From: Cellvibrio sp. UBA7671
GTDB lineage: Bacteria; Pseudomonadota; Gammaproteobacteria; Pseudomonadales; Cellvibrionaceae
NCBI GenBank assembly: GCA_002483145.1
Contig: DLHJ01000014.1
Coordinates: 372,001 to 436,000, forward strand
Direction of reading: 5' to 3'
Length of the DNA stretch: 64,000 nt
Shown here: piece after piece, positions 8,716 to 17,278 of the stretch
How the letters are laid out: every line of letters starts with the position of its first letter
Numbering within the stretch: position 1 is the first letter of the stretch
Notes under the pieces: generated by a model
Seen by the model: only the letters and a program-made list of their open reading frames with translations
Database searches by the model: none
What the model was told of the DNA's origin: nothing
Made by a program: the position numbers and the translations under genes

Positions 8716-10794
8716 ATGGACCAACTGCAACAACTCATTCGCCAGGCGGAATTACAGCAAAAAAATTTGGAACTGGATTTACTATTCCGCAAAAACATGG
8801 ACTTCTTTGAAAAGGCCGAGCCAAATATTTTTAATAAATATCACAATTACACACCTACAGAATTACAATTAATTTTTAATAACGAAGGCTATATCAACCT
8901 CTACAACATGGGCGAGAATACGCACGCGGTATATAGCAAAGACCCCTACGAGTTTTGCAAAGAGTATGTAGAAAAATATCAGGAGATGCCGACTTTTTAC
9001 CGTGTTACTGCGCGCACTACGAAAGCCATAGATCCTGAAAATGATGCACATATCCACAACATGAATCCACTCATCGAATTCATGAATAGCAAAGAGGAGA
9101 AACAAACAAGCTTTTTACCTTTAGAAGCAAAAACCCAATTTATGCTGGTACATGGCATTGGTATTGGCTACCACATACCGATGATATTAGAGAAAACTGA
9201 TGTGCAGCACATGTGCATTATTGAGCCTCACGAAGACAATTTTTATGCATCGCTGCACACCATCGATTGGCGAGCCATCTATGATTATTTTGATCGTGAA
9301 TATAGTACATTCAATCTGATACTTGGCAAAACAGCCAACGATAGCTTTCATCTCATTCGCCAATATTTGAATCAAATAGGTCTGTTCAACTCAGCAAAAC
9401 CCTATGTATTTGATCATTTAAGCAGCCCGGAGATGAGAGAATCAACCACTGTGTTTTTCGAAAAACTCCCAACAATGCTGGGAGCAATGGGATATTTTGA
9501 TGATGAACAAGTGAGCCTTTCACATACCGTGGCAAATTATTCTGAACAAAGAAATATCCTACGTGACCACGTACAACTCAATCATCAAACAATTAACCGC
9601 CCCGTATTTGTTGTTGCCAATGGCCCGTCACTCGATCACTGTGTTGATTTTTTACGCACACACCAACATGAAGTCATTATTTTTTCATGCGGCACTGCCT
9701 TGGGCTCACTGCGCAAGGCAGGAATAAAACCCGACTTTCACATTGAAATGGAGCGCACTCGCCCAGTCGTTGAGTGGATTGAAACGTCTACCACACCAGA
9801 ATACCGTGAGGATATTATTTGTCTCGGGCTTAACACCGTTCACCCAGACACCTACGCACTGTTCAATACCACAGGCATGGGAATGAAAAGTAACGATCTG
9901 GGAACGCATTTTATTTGCCAATACATTGGCGACAATGAATTCGTCGTGAACTTTGCACTATGCAATCCCACAGTTGGAAACACTGGAGTTGCTTACGCAG
10001 CGGCACTTGGCTTTAAAAATATTTACTTGGTTGGCCTGGATCTCGGCTTTGCAAGCGATGGAACCCATCACTCATCCTTAAGCAAACACTATGATGTTAA
10101 AGATGAGCATCAGGAAAGCCTCAATCTGTACAAAGCTGAGACTGCTGGCAACAAAAAATTTCCCGGCAACTTTGGCGGCGAAGTTATATCAACACCCGTT
10201 TACGCACACTCACGCATCAGTATTGAAACCCTACTCAAGCAGTATCCACACATCAATTGTTATAACACTAGCAATGGCGTTTACATTCGCGGCACCACAC
10301 CAATGCCTATTACCGACATCACAATTGAACCAAGCGAACCTATCGACAAAAAACTATTCAGCCACAATTTATACGAGAAATATTTCAACATTAAAGGATT
10401 AAGAAAAATTGAATCAATGGAAAAAATCGCAGAATATTTTAGACCTGCAATTGATTTTTGTGATGAGATGGAAAAATTGTTTTCCTACAAAGCTAAAAGC
10501 CGCGCAGACGCATTTAAAATGTTAGCCAAACAACATAAACGCGCCCTGCAAGTTGGCCTAAATAGCAAAACACAATACGCCTACTCCATCATGAAAGGCA
10601 GCGTTCACTCATTTGACTTTGTATTAGCCAAGTGCCTTTATAATGGAAAAAGCCAGGAAGAAGGGGTTGAGATATTCAATAAAGGAGTGGAACATTATCG
10701 ACAATTTCTTGCTCAGGCAAAACAAAAAATTAAATCCAGCCTACTGAAAAAAGATGCAAGATCACGCAATTTGTCGCAAAAGCTAAAGCATTAA
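8716..10794 (+). CDS. Motility accessory factor (Maf-type flagellin glycosyltransferase)
   Basis: 692 aa. The ATG at 8716 is chosen because AGGGGG lies 8-9 nt upstream; an in-frame ATG at 8575 would place the sigma-54-like promoter inside the gene. The central part (about residues 180-480) is the DUF115/MptE-like domain, with VVANGPSLDHC and VGLDLGFASDGTHHS as landmarks. Maf proteins transfer CMP-activated nonulosonates to Ser/Thr of flagellin in the cytoplasm before export. The neighbouring neuA-neuB-neuC operon supplies such a donor, and two flagellin genes lie 10 kb away. The acceptor and the exact sugar are inferred. Confidence 0.88.
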   Translation: MDQLQQLIRQAELQQKNLELDLLFRKNMDFFEKAEPNIFNKYHNYTPTELQLIFNNEGYINLYNMGENTHAVYSKDPYEFCKEYVEKYQEMPTFYRVTARTTKAIDPENDAHIHNMNPLIEFMNSKEEKQTSFLPLEAKTQFMLVHGIGIGYHIPMILEKTDVQHMCIIEPHEDNFYASLHTIDWRAIYDYFDREYSTFNLILGKTANDSFHLIRQYLNQIGLFNSAKPYVFDHLSSPEMRESTTVFFEKLPTMLGAMGYFDDEQVSLSHTVANYSEQRNILRDHVQLNHQTINRPVFVVANGPSLDHCVDFLRTHQHEVIIFSCGTALGSLRKAGIKPDFHIEMERTRPVVEWIETSTTPEYREDIICLGLNTVHPDTYALFNTTGMGMKSNDLGTHFICQYIGDNEFVVNFALCNPTVGNTGVAYAAALGFKNIYLVGLDLGFASDGTHHSSLSKHYDVKDEHQESLNLYKAETAGNKKFPGNFGGEVISTPVYAHSRISIETLLKQYPHINCYNTSNGVYIRGTTPMPITDITIEPSEPIDKKLFSHNLYEKYFNIKGLRKIESMEKIAEYFRPAIDFCDEMEKLFSYKAKSRADAFKMLAKQHKRALQVGLNSKTQYAYSIMKGSVHSFDFVLAKCLYNGKSQEEGVEIFNKGVEHYRQFLAQAKQKIKSSLLKKDARSRNLSQKLKH

Positions 10795-10816
10795 AAATAC
10801 GCAGTTAGTAAAAAAA

Positions 10817-10845
10817 CCGGGCTTGTTCTTCTTATGCAAGCCCGG
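10817..10845. terminator. Bidirectional terminator between maf and the pyruvyltransferase gene
   Basis: A 9-bp GC-rich stem (CCGGGCTTG and its complement) with an 11-nt loop fills the 52-bp gap between two convergent genes. An A-run precedes it, giving a T-run for minus-strand transcripts. Confidence 0.7.
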
Positions 10846-10846
10846 G

Positions 10847-12013
10847 TTACGGTAACAAATCTTTAACCTTGAAAAAAAATTCTGCTGACAACCTATTGAA
10901 CCCCTTGGAAATTTCATTGTTTTTTGACACCACATCACCGGGGCTTCTAACGACAGCTGTTATTACTTTTGTAAGATCATTCACAAAGCTGTCGCGGTTA
11001 GCATAAACTGCCCTTTCAAGCAGCCCTATTTCTTCATAAAGATCCCAAAGTTTTGGATAACTGATCAACGGAATAGCAGGGATATTCATCGCAATAGAAC
11101 AGACATTGGTATGAAAGCGCATCCCCATGACCAACTCACAACGCTGGTACAATGAAAAGATATGATCACATGCACGCCAGCCACAAGCGAAGGGGGCAAC
11201 GATTATCCGGTCACGACATAGACGGTCATCCAGATAGGTCATAAATTCACCAATGGACAACACATCGCGAAAAATATGCGGAAATAAAATAATTCGCAAA
11301 TCAGGATTAGCGGCAAGCGAAGACTCTAAAAAGCGAGCATATTGCGTTAAAAATTCTTTCCAGGTAATACCGCCATCGACTCCTGCAGGAAAACGTAATG
11401 CCTCCATGTCAGAGGCAATATTAACCCCCCAAAAGCGCCCTTCCGGTAAATAAGAAGCAGACTCTGATTTACCTTTATAAAAAAAGCCACCATCGGGAAC
11501 AATATCGACACCAGCCCACAAATCACTTCGATCCGGATAAGCAAGCTTGAGATTTTTTAGCGAACCATCATTGCGAAATGAAATAAGAACATTAGGCTGA
11601 CGAATACATTGCGCAAGAAAACTGGAAAATTTAGCAAGATTTGCTGGCGTGCAACCTTTGTGAATATCAAAACCCACGCCATAAAACATTATTGGTGTAG
11701 CGATGGATTGTAAGTGCTCATTAGTAATATTGATGGTAGTTGCAGTGGCAGATTCATCCAACCAAGGCTCAAAGAAGTTGCCACCACCAACAATCACTAA
11801 ATCATGCTCATTAGCCAGCGCAACAAAGTGTTCATCAAATGCCCAACGATGCTCGCCCGTATAAATACGATAACAATATCTGATTTCCAGTTCGGTGTAT
11901 GTTGGCTTAACATCTAACACTGATTCAAGGCGTGAGCGCATTCCTGAGTGATTGGCATTATCGCCAATATTGCCTGTAAAACTTGCAACATGAAGTACTT
12001 TCATTAAATTCAC
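10847..12013 (-). CDS. Polysaccharide pyruvyl transferase family protein
   Basis: 388 aa. The N-terminal NIGDNANHSG, the VIVGGGNFFEPW loop, VPDGGFF and the late GMRFHTNVCSIAMNIPAI are characteristic of the polysaccharide pyruvyl transferase (WcaK/AmsJ-like) fold, a GT-B-type enzyme that normally adds pyruvate ketals to sugars. The first in-frame start is a GTG overlapping the neuC stop (GTGA); an ATG at 12004 gives a three-residue shorter product. It is last in the neuABC operon, so it may pyruvylate the nonulosonate glycan or act as an atypical glycosyltransferase. The substrate cannot be read from sequence. Confidence 0.82.
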   Translation of the reverse strand: MNLMKVLHVASFTGNIGDNANHSGMRSRLESVLDVKPTYTELEIRYCYRIYTGEHRWAFDEHFVALANEHDLVIVGGGNFFEPWLDESATATTINITNEHLQSIATPIMFYGVGFDIHKGCTPANLAKFSSFLAQCIRQPNVLISFRNDGSLKNLKLAYPDRSDLWAGVDIVPDGGFFYKGKSESASYLPEGRFWGVNIASDMEALRFPAGVDGGITWKEFLTQYARFLESSLAANPDLRIILFPHIFRDVLSIGEFMTYLDDRLCRDRIIVAPFACGWRACDHIFSLYQRCELVMGMRFHTNVCSIAMNIPAIPLISYPKLWDLYEEIGLLERAVYANRDSFVNDLTKVITAVVRSPGDVVSKNNEISKGFNRLSAEFFFKVKDLLP

Positions 12014-13134
12014 ATATCCACAAATGTTTTTTGCTTATTGATTTCCCATAATTGTTCACTTTGCAAGATAGCAAAGAATTTTTTACTGCTGTCACCCTCA
12101 CCAAAATGTTGAATTGGCTCCCTGGGCAAGCTCTCAACAGAAGCAATTGCATTTTTGATAGCAGCAAACTCAGAAAAACAATTAATCACACTGGGTAGAT
12201 TGGCACGATTGGCTTGGCGTGTACCTATATTAATTGCAGGCACCCCATAGTAAGGAGCCTCCATTAATGCAGAGCTGGAGTTACCAATAATAAACTCCGC
12301 ATTTTTCAGTAATGTCAGAAAATAATCAAAACGCATTGAGGGGTATACTTTAAAACTTAAAGTATTATTTTCAATACGGCCATATTCATTGATAATTCGC
12401 TCACTACCGCTGTCGTTATTGGGATAAATGACAACATAGTTTTTTTCCGAATCAACAACTGCATTGACCAATTCGTGAATTTGCCGCTCTACATCGTGCA
12501 CTTCCGTGGTGACGGGGTGGTATAGAAGAATAGAATATTTTTCGAAAGGAATACCGTACCAATTTTTGACTTCATCCAGACTAGGTAAATCGGGAGAAAA
12601 TAAAGAATCCACATCAGGAGATCCTATAGGGTAAATATTTTTATCGATCTCCCCTAATTGTATTAGCCGCTGCTTGGCACGCTCATTAGTCACAAAATGC
12701 AAATGTGACAATTTGCTCACGGAATGACGGATTAAATCATCAATGGTACCGGAGACCTCACCCCCCTCAATATGCGCGACCAATATATTATTAAGGCTTC
12801 CAACAATAGCACCGGCCAATGCCTCTACTCTATCGCCATGAACAACCAGCATATCCGGCTGGATTTCTTTAACATAGTCAGATAAGCCAGCAATAGTTTT
12901 GGCTAAAACAGAATCCATGGTATCGCTGTAATTTTGATTGATGTACTGATAAATATTTTTATAGCCACGCCGCTCAATTTCCCGACAGGTATAACCATAT
13001 TTACGTAGCATGTGCATGCCGGTTACAAATATATGGGCTTCAAACTCTGTGGAATTTTGAAGAATATCAAGCAAAGAACGAATTTTACCGAAGTCTGCAC
13101 GGGTGCCCGAGAGGAATACAATATTTTTTCGCAC
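12010..13134 (-). CDS. neuC: UDP-N-acetylglucosamine 2-epimerase (hydrolysing), NeuC/LegG family
   Basis: 374 aa. FLSGTRADFGKIRSLL at the N-terminus, VVHGDRVEALA, AHIEGGEVSGTIDD and IIGNSSSALMEAPYYGVP are hallmarks of the hydrolysing 2-epimerase. It releases ManNAc from UDP-GlcNAc (NeuC) or the 6-deoxy diacetamido analogue from its UDP-sugar (LegG). Sequence alone does not separate the two. The start is GTG, with AGGAG 11 nt upstream lying inside the end of neuB. It lies between neuB and the pyruvyltransferase gene in a tightly packed operon. Confidence 0.9.
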   Translation of the reverse strand: MRKNIVFLSGTRADFGKIRSLLDILQNSTEFEAHIFVTGMHMLRKYGYTCREIERRGYKNIYQYINQNYSDTMDSVLAKTIAGLSDYVKEIQPDMLVVHGDRVEALAGAIVGSLNNILVAHIEGGEVSGTIDDLIRHSVSKLSHLHFVTNERAKQRLIQLGEIDKNIYPIGSPDVDSLFSPDLPSLDEVKNWYGIPFEKYSILLYHPVTTEVHDVERQIHELVNAVVDSEKNYVVIYPNNDSGSERIINEYGRIENNTLSFKVYPSMRFDYFLTLLKNAEFIIGNSSSALMEAPYYGVPAINIGTRQANRANLPSVINCFSEFAAIKNAIASVESLPREPIQHFGEGDSSKKFFAILQSEQLWEINKQKTFVDM

Positions 13135-13137
13135 GTA

Positions 13138-14208
13138 TTAAATGACTCCTTTGACAGGTATAAACCCCTCAATTTGACGATATGCAAGCAACTGATCCGC
13201 TTCTATATCTTCCGCTGCCACTTTACCGATCACATCATCATAAAATTCGGCAAGGATTTCTCCAGTGCCTGGGCGTTTGACCCACAGATTATCTTCCGTA
13301 AATTTCTCACCTTTTTTCACTGGCTTGATGGTAACGACTGTGGCATATGCAAAATTAATGGTCGGCTGCTCTTCTTTAACAATACCTTTTCGACCACCGC
13401 GCATTTTGTGTAATAACGCAGAACCTTTTATTAGCTCACTCATCGCTTGAGGATCCATTGAACACACAATGTCAGGACCTTCGCGCGTCATCGAATCAGT
13501 GAAGTGTCGCTCCAGTAAATCTGCTCCTAAGGCGACAGCACCAAGACATGCATAATTTCCCAATGTGTGATCAGACAAACCAACAACGGCATCTGGGAAT
13601 TCCTGTTGCAGTTCACGCACCGCCTCCAAACGCACCAGCTCCGGCGGCGTGGGATAAATATTGGTACAGTGCATTAGCGCATAGGGAATTTTGTATTCTC
13701 TAAAAATCGCTACCGCTTTGCGAATACTCTCGATGGTGTTCATACCAGTACTGAGAATAATCGGCTTCCCTTTTTTAGCAATGTGTTTGATTAGCGGATA
13801 ATTGTTGCATTCACCCGAACCGATTTTATAAGCCTGAACATTCATCCGTTCAAGACGTTCAACGGCTGCACGCGAAAATGGCGTACTAATGAAGATTGCG
13901 CCTTTAGCTTGTACATATTCTTGCAGTGCAATTTCATCTGCTTCATTAAGCGCGCACTCTTCCATAATGTTATAAATCGGCTTGTCTGCATTACCAGGCT
14001 TTATACGTTTTGCTTCGCCAGCCATCTCGTCTTCAACAATATGGGTTTGGTGCTTAATGACTTCTGCACCCGCGGCAACGGCAGCATCTACCATTTGTTT
14101 GGCGACAACCAGAGAACCATTGTGATTGATGCCGATTTCGGCAATCACTAATGGCGGATAATCTGGCCCCACTAAACGGCCACCAATATTTACAACATTA
14201 TTTTTCAT
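13138..14208 (-). CDS. neuB: Nonulosonate synthase (NeuB/LegI family)
   Basis: 356 aa. A TIM-barrel synthase (residues about 20-275) that condenses PEP with an N-acetylmannosamine-type sugar is followed by a C-terminal SAF antifreeze-like domain (about 285-350). Motifs include IAEIGINHNGSL, IKHQTHI, FISTPFSRAAVERL, IGSGECNNYPLI, HCTNIYPTPPEL, LSDHT and ERHFTD. The NNYPLI and GPDIVCSMDP versions recall legionaminic-acid synthases, so LegI is a fair alternative name. It overlaps neuA by 11 nt, and neuC starts 4 nt after its stop. Confidence 0.93.
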   Translation of the reverse strand: MKNNVVNIGGRLVGPDYPPLVIAEIGINHNGSLVVAKQMVDAAVAAGAEVIKHQTHIVEDEMAGEAKRIKPGNADKPIYNIMEECALNEADEIALQEYVQAKGAIFISTPFSRAAVERLERMNVQAYKIGSGECNNYPLIKHIAKKGKPIILSTGMNTIESIRKAVAIFREYKIPYALMHCTNIYPTPPELVRLEAVRELQQEFPDAVVGLSDHTLGNYACLGAVALGADLLERHFTDSMTREGPDIVCSMDPQAMSELIKGSALLHKMRGGRKGIVKEEQPTINFAYATVVTIKPVKKGEKFTEDNLWVKRPGTGEILAEFYDDVIGKVAAEDIEADQLLAYRQIEGFIPVKGVI

Positions 14209-14896
14209 TCTGTACTACCCTCTCACGCAAACGCTGCTCTGCAATAACCAAATCCGCTGGAGTATCAATATCAAGACTGTCGAGATTCGACATAAGATAC
14301 GGAATGATATGAGTGCGTGGAATTTTTTCTTCACGCATAAAATCATCCACTTTAAAAATATAAATTGCCCCATTGGGCATGTAGAGCGATGGCAGATCCT
14401 GGCGACGAGTATACGATGTATGCTCTCCAGCTAAGGGGTGCAAAAACTCACTGCCGCCCACATAGGCTTTCATATATTTATTACTGATTTCATAGACGCT
14501 AATCAGACTATGACAGGTGGGAAAATCACGAAACTCTGCCAAGGCTTCGCGGATGTACGCTGCCGTGCGCAGAGGCGATGTAGGCTGCAATAGCACAATA
14601 ATATCTTTGCCTGCCGGCTTTATTCGGTGAATAAATTCGGCAATCACAGGATCGGTTGGAGACTCGTCGCGAGCGAGATGAGGGTCGCGCTTGAGACGCT
14701 CTGCGCCATAGTAATGAGCTACCGATAAAATCTGATCATCATCTGAAGAAACATAAGTGGTATCAATCACTCCGGCTTCCTGGGCAGCCTGCAGTGTATA
14801 AGCCAACAGCGGCTGATCGAGTAATGGGGCAATATTTTTTTGCGGAATGCCTTTTGATCCTCCGCGTGCAGGAACGAGCGCGAATACGTTTGGCAT
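14198..14896 (-). CDS. neuA: CMP-nonulosonate cytidylyltransferase (NeuA/LegF family)
   Basis: 232 aa from the ATG with GGA 9 nt upstream; a TTG four codons earlier is less likely. The nucleotidyltransferase signature is clear (FALVPARGGSKGIPQKNI, SSDDDQIL, LLQPTSPLRT, NGAIYIF, DSLDIDTPADL). It activates the sugar acid with CTP, giving the CMP donor used by Maf-type transferases. It is the first gene of the neuA-neuB-neuC-pyruvyltransferase operon. Confidence 0.93.
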   Translation of the reverse strand: MPNVFALVPARGGSKGIPQKNIAPLLDQPLLAYTLQAAQEAGVIDTTYVSSDDDQILSVAHYYGAERLKRDPHLARDESPTDPVIAEFIHRIKPAGKDIIVLLQPTSPLRTAAYIREALAEFRDFPTCHSLISVYEISNKYMKAYVGGSEFLHPLAGEHTSYTRRQDLPSLYMPNGAIYIFKVDDFMREEKIPRTHIIPYLMSNLDSLDIDTPADLVIAEQRLRERVVQNEK

Positions 14897-14998
14897 AGGA
14901 GTGTCCAACTTTTGACGTTTGCAATAGTAATTAGTTATATAGCAAAGGATCTGCCAAAGGTCACGGAATCGATCAAGATTAATTTGATAATGCGAATA

Positions 14999-15032
14999 GT
15001 TAACCCATCCTAAAGACTCTAGACGGGTTAAC
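14999..15032 (-). terminator. Possible terminator after fliD
   Basis: An 8-bp inverted repeat (GTTAACCC and GGGTTAAC) with an 18-nt loop lies directly after the fliD stop. There is no clear T-run, so this is a weak call. Confidence 0.4.
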
Positions 15033-15034
15033 CA

Positions 15035-17092
15035 TTAGCCACTTTTAGCAGTAAAGGGGAGACGATCCAAAATGCCGTCTAAAAAGTCACCAGTTGAATT
15101 TAGGCCGCGCACAATAGACTCCATTGCCTGGAACTGTGCCATTAATCGCGCACGATAGGCTTCACTGCGACGGTTCAGTGTTTCCTCATCATCCTTAACG
15201 TTATCAATATCTTTATTGATATTTGCTTCACGCTCTTTGATCAAGCCGGAGGTTTTAAGGTAGTCATTGATCATTGTGGTCATAGTGCCGGCAAACCCGC
15301 GGGAGAAGGTAATACTGCCGGAGGTAGTGCCTGGCTGCACTGTCATACTCAAACCTTCCGCCTTAGTGTTTAACGCAGGCAGCAACACATTGCCATAACC
15401 GAACGCCACTTCACCATTCACCGTTCCGCCTACGTTAGTACCTGTGGTACCAGCTCCAACGCTAATACCCAAATCAGCCATATCGGCACCAATAGTAGAA
15501 AACTCCACTTTGCTAGTTGAGCCATAAGAATCGGATGTGAATACCAACTTGCCTGCATCAAAACTGACTGCAAGAGTAGATTTAACAGCTTTGAGATTCG
15601 TATCCAAATTGATAAGACTTTGTAACTCAGTGGCCAGTTCTGCACCGGATGTATAGATTTTTCCAGCCGGAAGAGTGATGGTTGCCGTTTCAATATCATT
15701 CAGCTTGAGTTTAAAACTGTAATCTTTACCCGTGGTATCCAACGGAAAAGTCGCAACCATTGCACCTGCGGTCAGCTTACCCTTACTAGGTTGCTGGGTA
15801 ATAACAACGTCGTACGTGCCAGGCTGACTTTTCGCGGAGTATTTAGTTACTTCAATCCCTGAAACGGATGCAGAGGTTTTAGGTACAAACAAATCCCTGA
15901 CCAAAGCAAAATTATTGTCGATAGCCGCGCGAAAACCTGTATTACCTTCACTCTCGGTAATTTTCAGGGAACCATCCAATTCTGTGCGAATCCCCAAATT
16001 GGATAAACTGGTAAAACCACCACTTAATCCGGGAACCGATGCAGACAAAATATTGCGCAGCCCTTTCATCATGCTGGAAGCCAAAGGGTCCCGGTGCAGA
16101 CTGCCATAACCTTTCGCCTCAGTATCAAAACCCACCAGTTTTTCTACTTCGGTTTTAAATGTATTGTAGGCAGTCACGAAATCACGGATGGTCTGTTCCG
16201 CAATAGATTTATCTTCGTTGATGGTGACGCTAACGGTTTCAGTAAGTGAGCTGGCAAATAGATCAAACTCCAGCCCCTCTACCACATCTTTGATTTGGTT
16301 GGATTCGCGGCTCACCAACAAACCATTCACTCTCACTTTCGCATCCAGGCCTTCCTGTAATTGCGTCAGGTTGCGAGTAGTTTCGTTAAAGTTAAAACTG
16401 GCAAGGCCAAGGGCTCCTGCATCTTCTGCAGCAGTAATTTCAATTTCATTTTTAGCGCCTGATTTGGAGGCTAATAATAATTTGAAAGAACCGCCATCAC
16501 TCACAATACTGGCAGAGACGCCGATATTGGCCTTGTTTATGGCATCACGTAAACCGGTTAAAGAATTGTTGGTATCGTCAATAGTAATAGTGGCGCCGGT
16601 CTTAGTCGAATCTACTTCAAAATCATTTACTGCTGCATTCCATTCACCCAAACGGATTGTCAAAGTACCTTTTCCGATGGGGGCTGTCATGGAGGAGAAA
16701 GTGCCTGAGCTGAGCGATTGCGCCTGGGCAACCTGTTCCACTTTTAATTGGTAGCTTCCGGCGACTGCTTTGGCATCCAACTTGGTAATACCCAGCAACG
16801 TAGTCTCGGGGATCGAAAGGGCTTTCGCATTAAAGGTGTCTGCACTGCCCAGAGCTGCTGCGGCAGTTTCAAGTTTGGATAAGGAGCTACGCAGCAAGCC
16901 AAAATCAGAAATCTGGGTTTCAAGCAGGGTCTTTTTGGTGGTCAAGCGCTCAGCCTGCACCATTTTACTGGCTTCAGTTAGTTGGTCGGCCAATTTGTTG
17001 GTATCAATACCCGACCCGGTTCCCAATGCACTAATAATGCTGGAACCCGTCGAACCATTGTTGCTCGTTGTACTTGATGTACCACTCACCAT
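15035..17092 (-). CDS. fliD: Flagellar filament cap protein FliD
   Basis: 685 aa from an ATG with GGGGG 6 nt upstream; a GTG four codons earlier is possible. FliD caps the growing filament and directs flagellin folding. The N-terminus contains the family segment GTGSGIDTNKLADQLTEA, and a central Flagellin_IN-type motif (TGLRDAINKANIGVSASIV) is visible. The C-terminus is helical and should form the D0/D1 leg (INKDIDNVKDDEETLNRR, LMAQFQAMESIV). It is about 200 residues longer than common FliD proteins. No fliS or fliT follows. Candidate sigma-28 and sigma-54 promoters lie upstream. Confidence 0.94.
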   Translation of the reverse strand: MVSGTSSTTSNNGSTGSSIISALGTGSGIDTNKLADQLTEASKMVQAERLTTKKTLLETQISDFGLLRSSLSKLETAAAALGSADTFNAKALSIPETTLLGITKLDAKAVAGSYQLKVEQVAQAQSLSSGTFSSMTAPIGKGTLTIRLGEWNAAVNDFEVDSTKTGATITIDDTNNSLTGLRDAINKANIGVSASIVSDGGSFKLLLASKSGAKNEIEITAAEDAGALGLASFNFNETTRNLTQLQEGLDAKVRVNGLLVSRESNQIKDVVEGLEFDLFASSLTETVSVTINEDKSIAEQTIRDFVTAYNTFKTEVEKLVGFDTEAKGYGSLHRDPLASSMMKGLRNILSASVPGLSGGFTSLSNLGIRTELDGSLKITESEGNTGFRAAIDNNFALVRDLFVPKTSASVSGIEVTKYSAKSQPGTYDVVITQQPSKGKLTAGAMVATFPLDTTGKDYSFKLKLNDIETATITLPAGKIYTSGAELATELQSLINLDTNLKAVKSTLAVSFDAGKLVFTSDSYGSTSKVEFSTIGADMADLGISVGAGTTGTNVGGTVNGEVAFGYGNVLLPALNTKAEGLSMTVQPGTTSGSITFSRGFAGTMTTMINDYLKTSGLIKEREANINKDIDNVKDDEETLNRRSEAYRARLMAQFQAMESIVRGLNSTGDFLDGILDRLPFTAKSG

Positions 17093-17142
17093 TAATACCC
17101 CCACGCCATAAATTACCGCTGGCTATCTTAAATTACATAAGG

Positions 17143-17169
17143 TTAGCGGCAACCCATGGATAAACTTTA
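17143..17169 (-). promoter_or_regulatory. Sigma-28-like promoter of fliD
   Basis: On the minus strand TAAAGTTT, 11 nt, then GCCGCTAA. This matches the sigma-28 (FliA) consensus TAAAGTTT-N11-GCCGATAA with one mismatch. It lies 51 bp before the fliD start. Confidence 0.75.
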
Positions 17170-17217
17170 GCCGGTTTTGCCGCTTTTTTAGAGAAAACAT
17201 TCTACTAATATAAGCTG

Positions 17218-17233
17218 AGCATAAACTGCGCCA
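17218..17233 (-). promoter_or_regulatory. Sigma-54-like promoter of fliD
   Basis: On the minus strand TGGCGCAGTTTATGCT, with GG and GC separated by exactly 10 nt. It lies about 50 bp upstream of the sigma-28-like element, so fliD may have tandem promoters of two classes. Confidence 0.55.
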
Positions 17234-17278
17234 ATCTATTGATTTTGTTATTAATAATTAGCCTAACAAGACGGCCTG

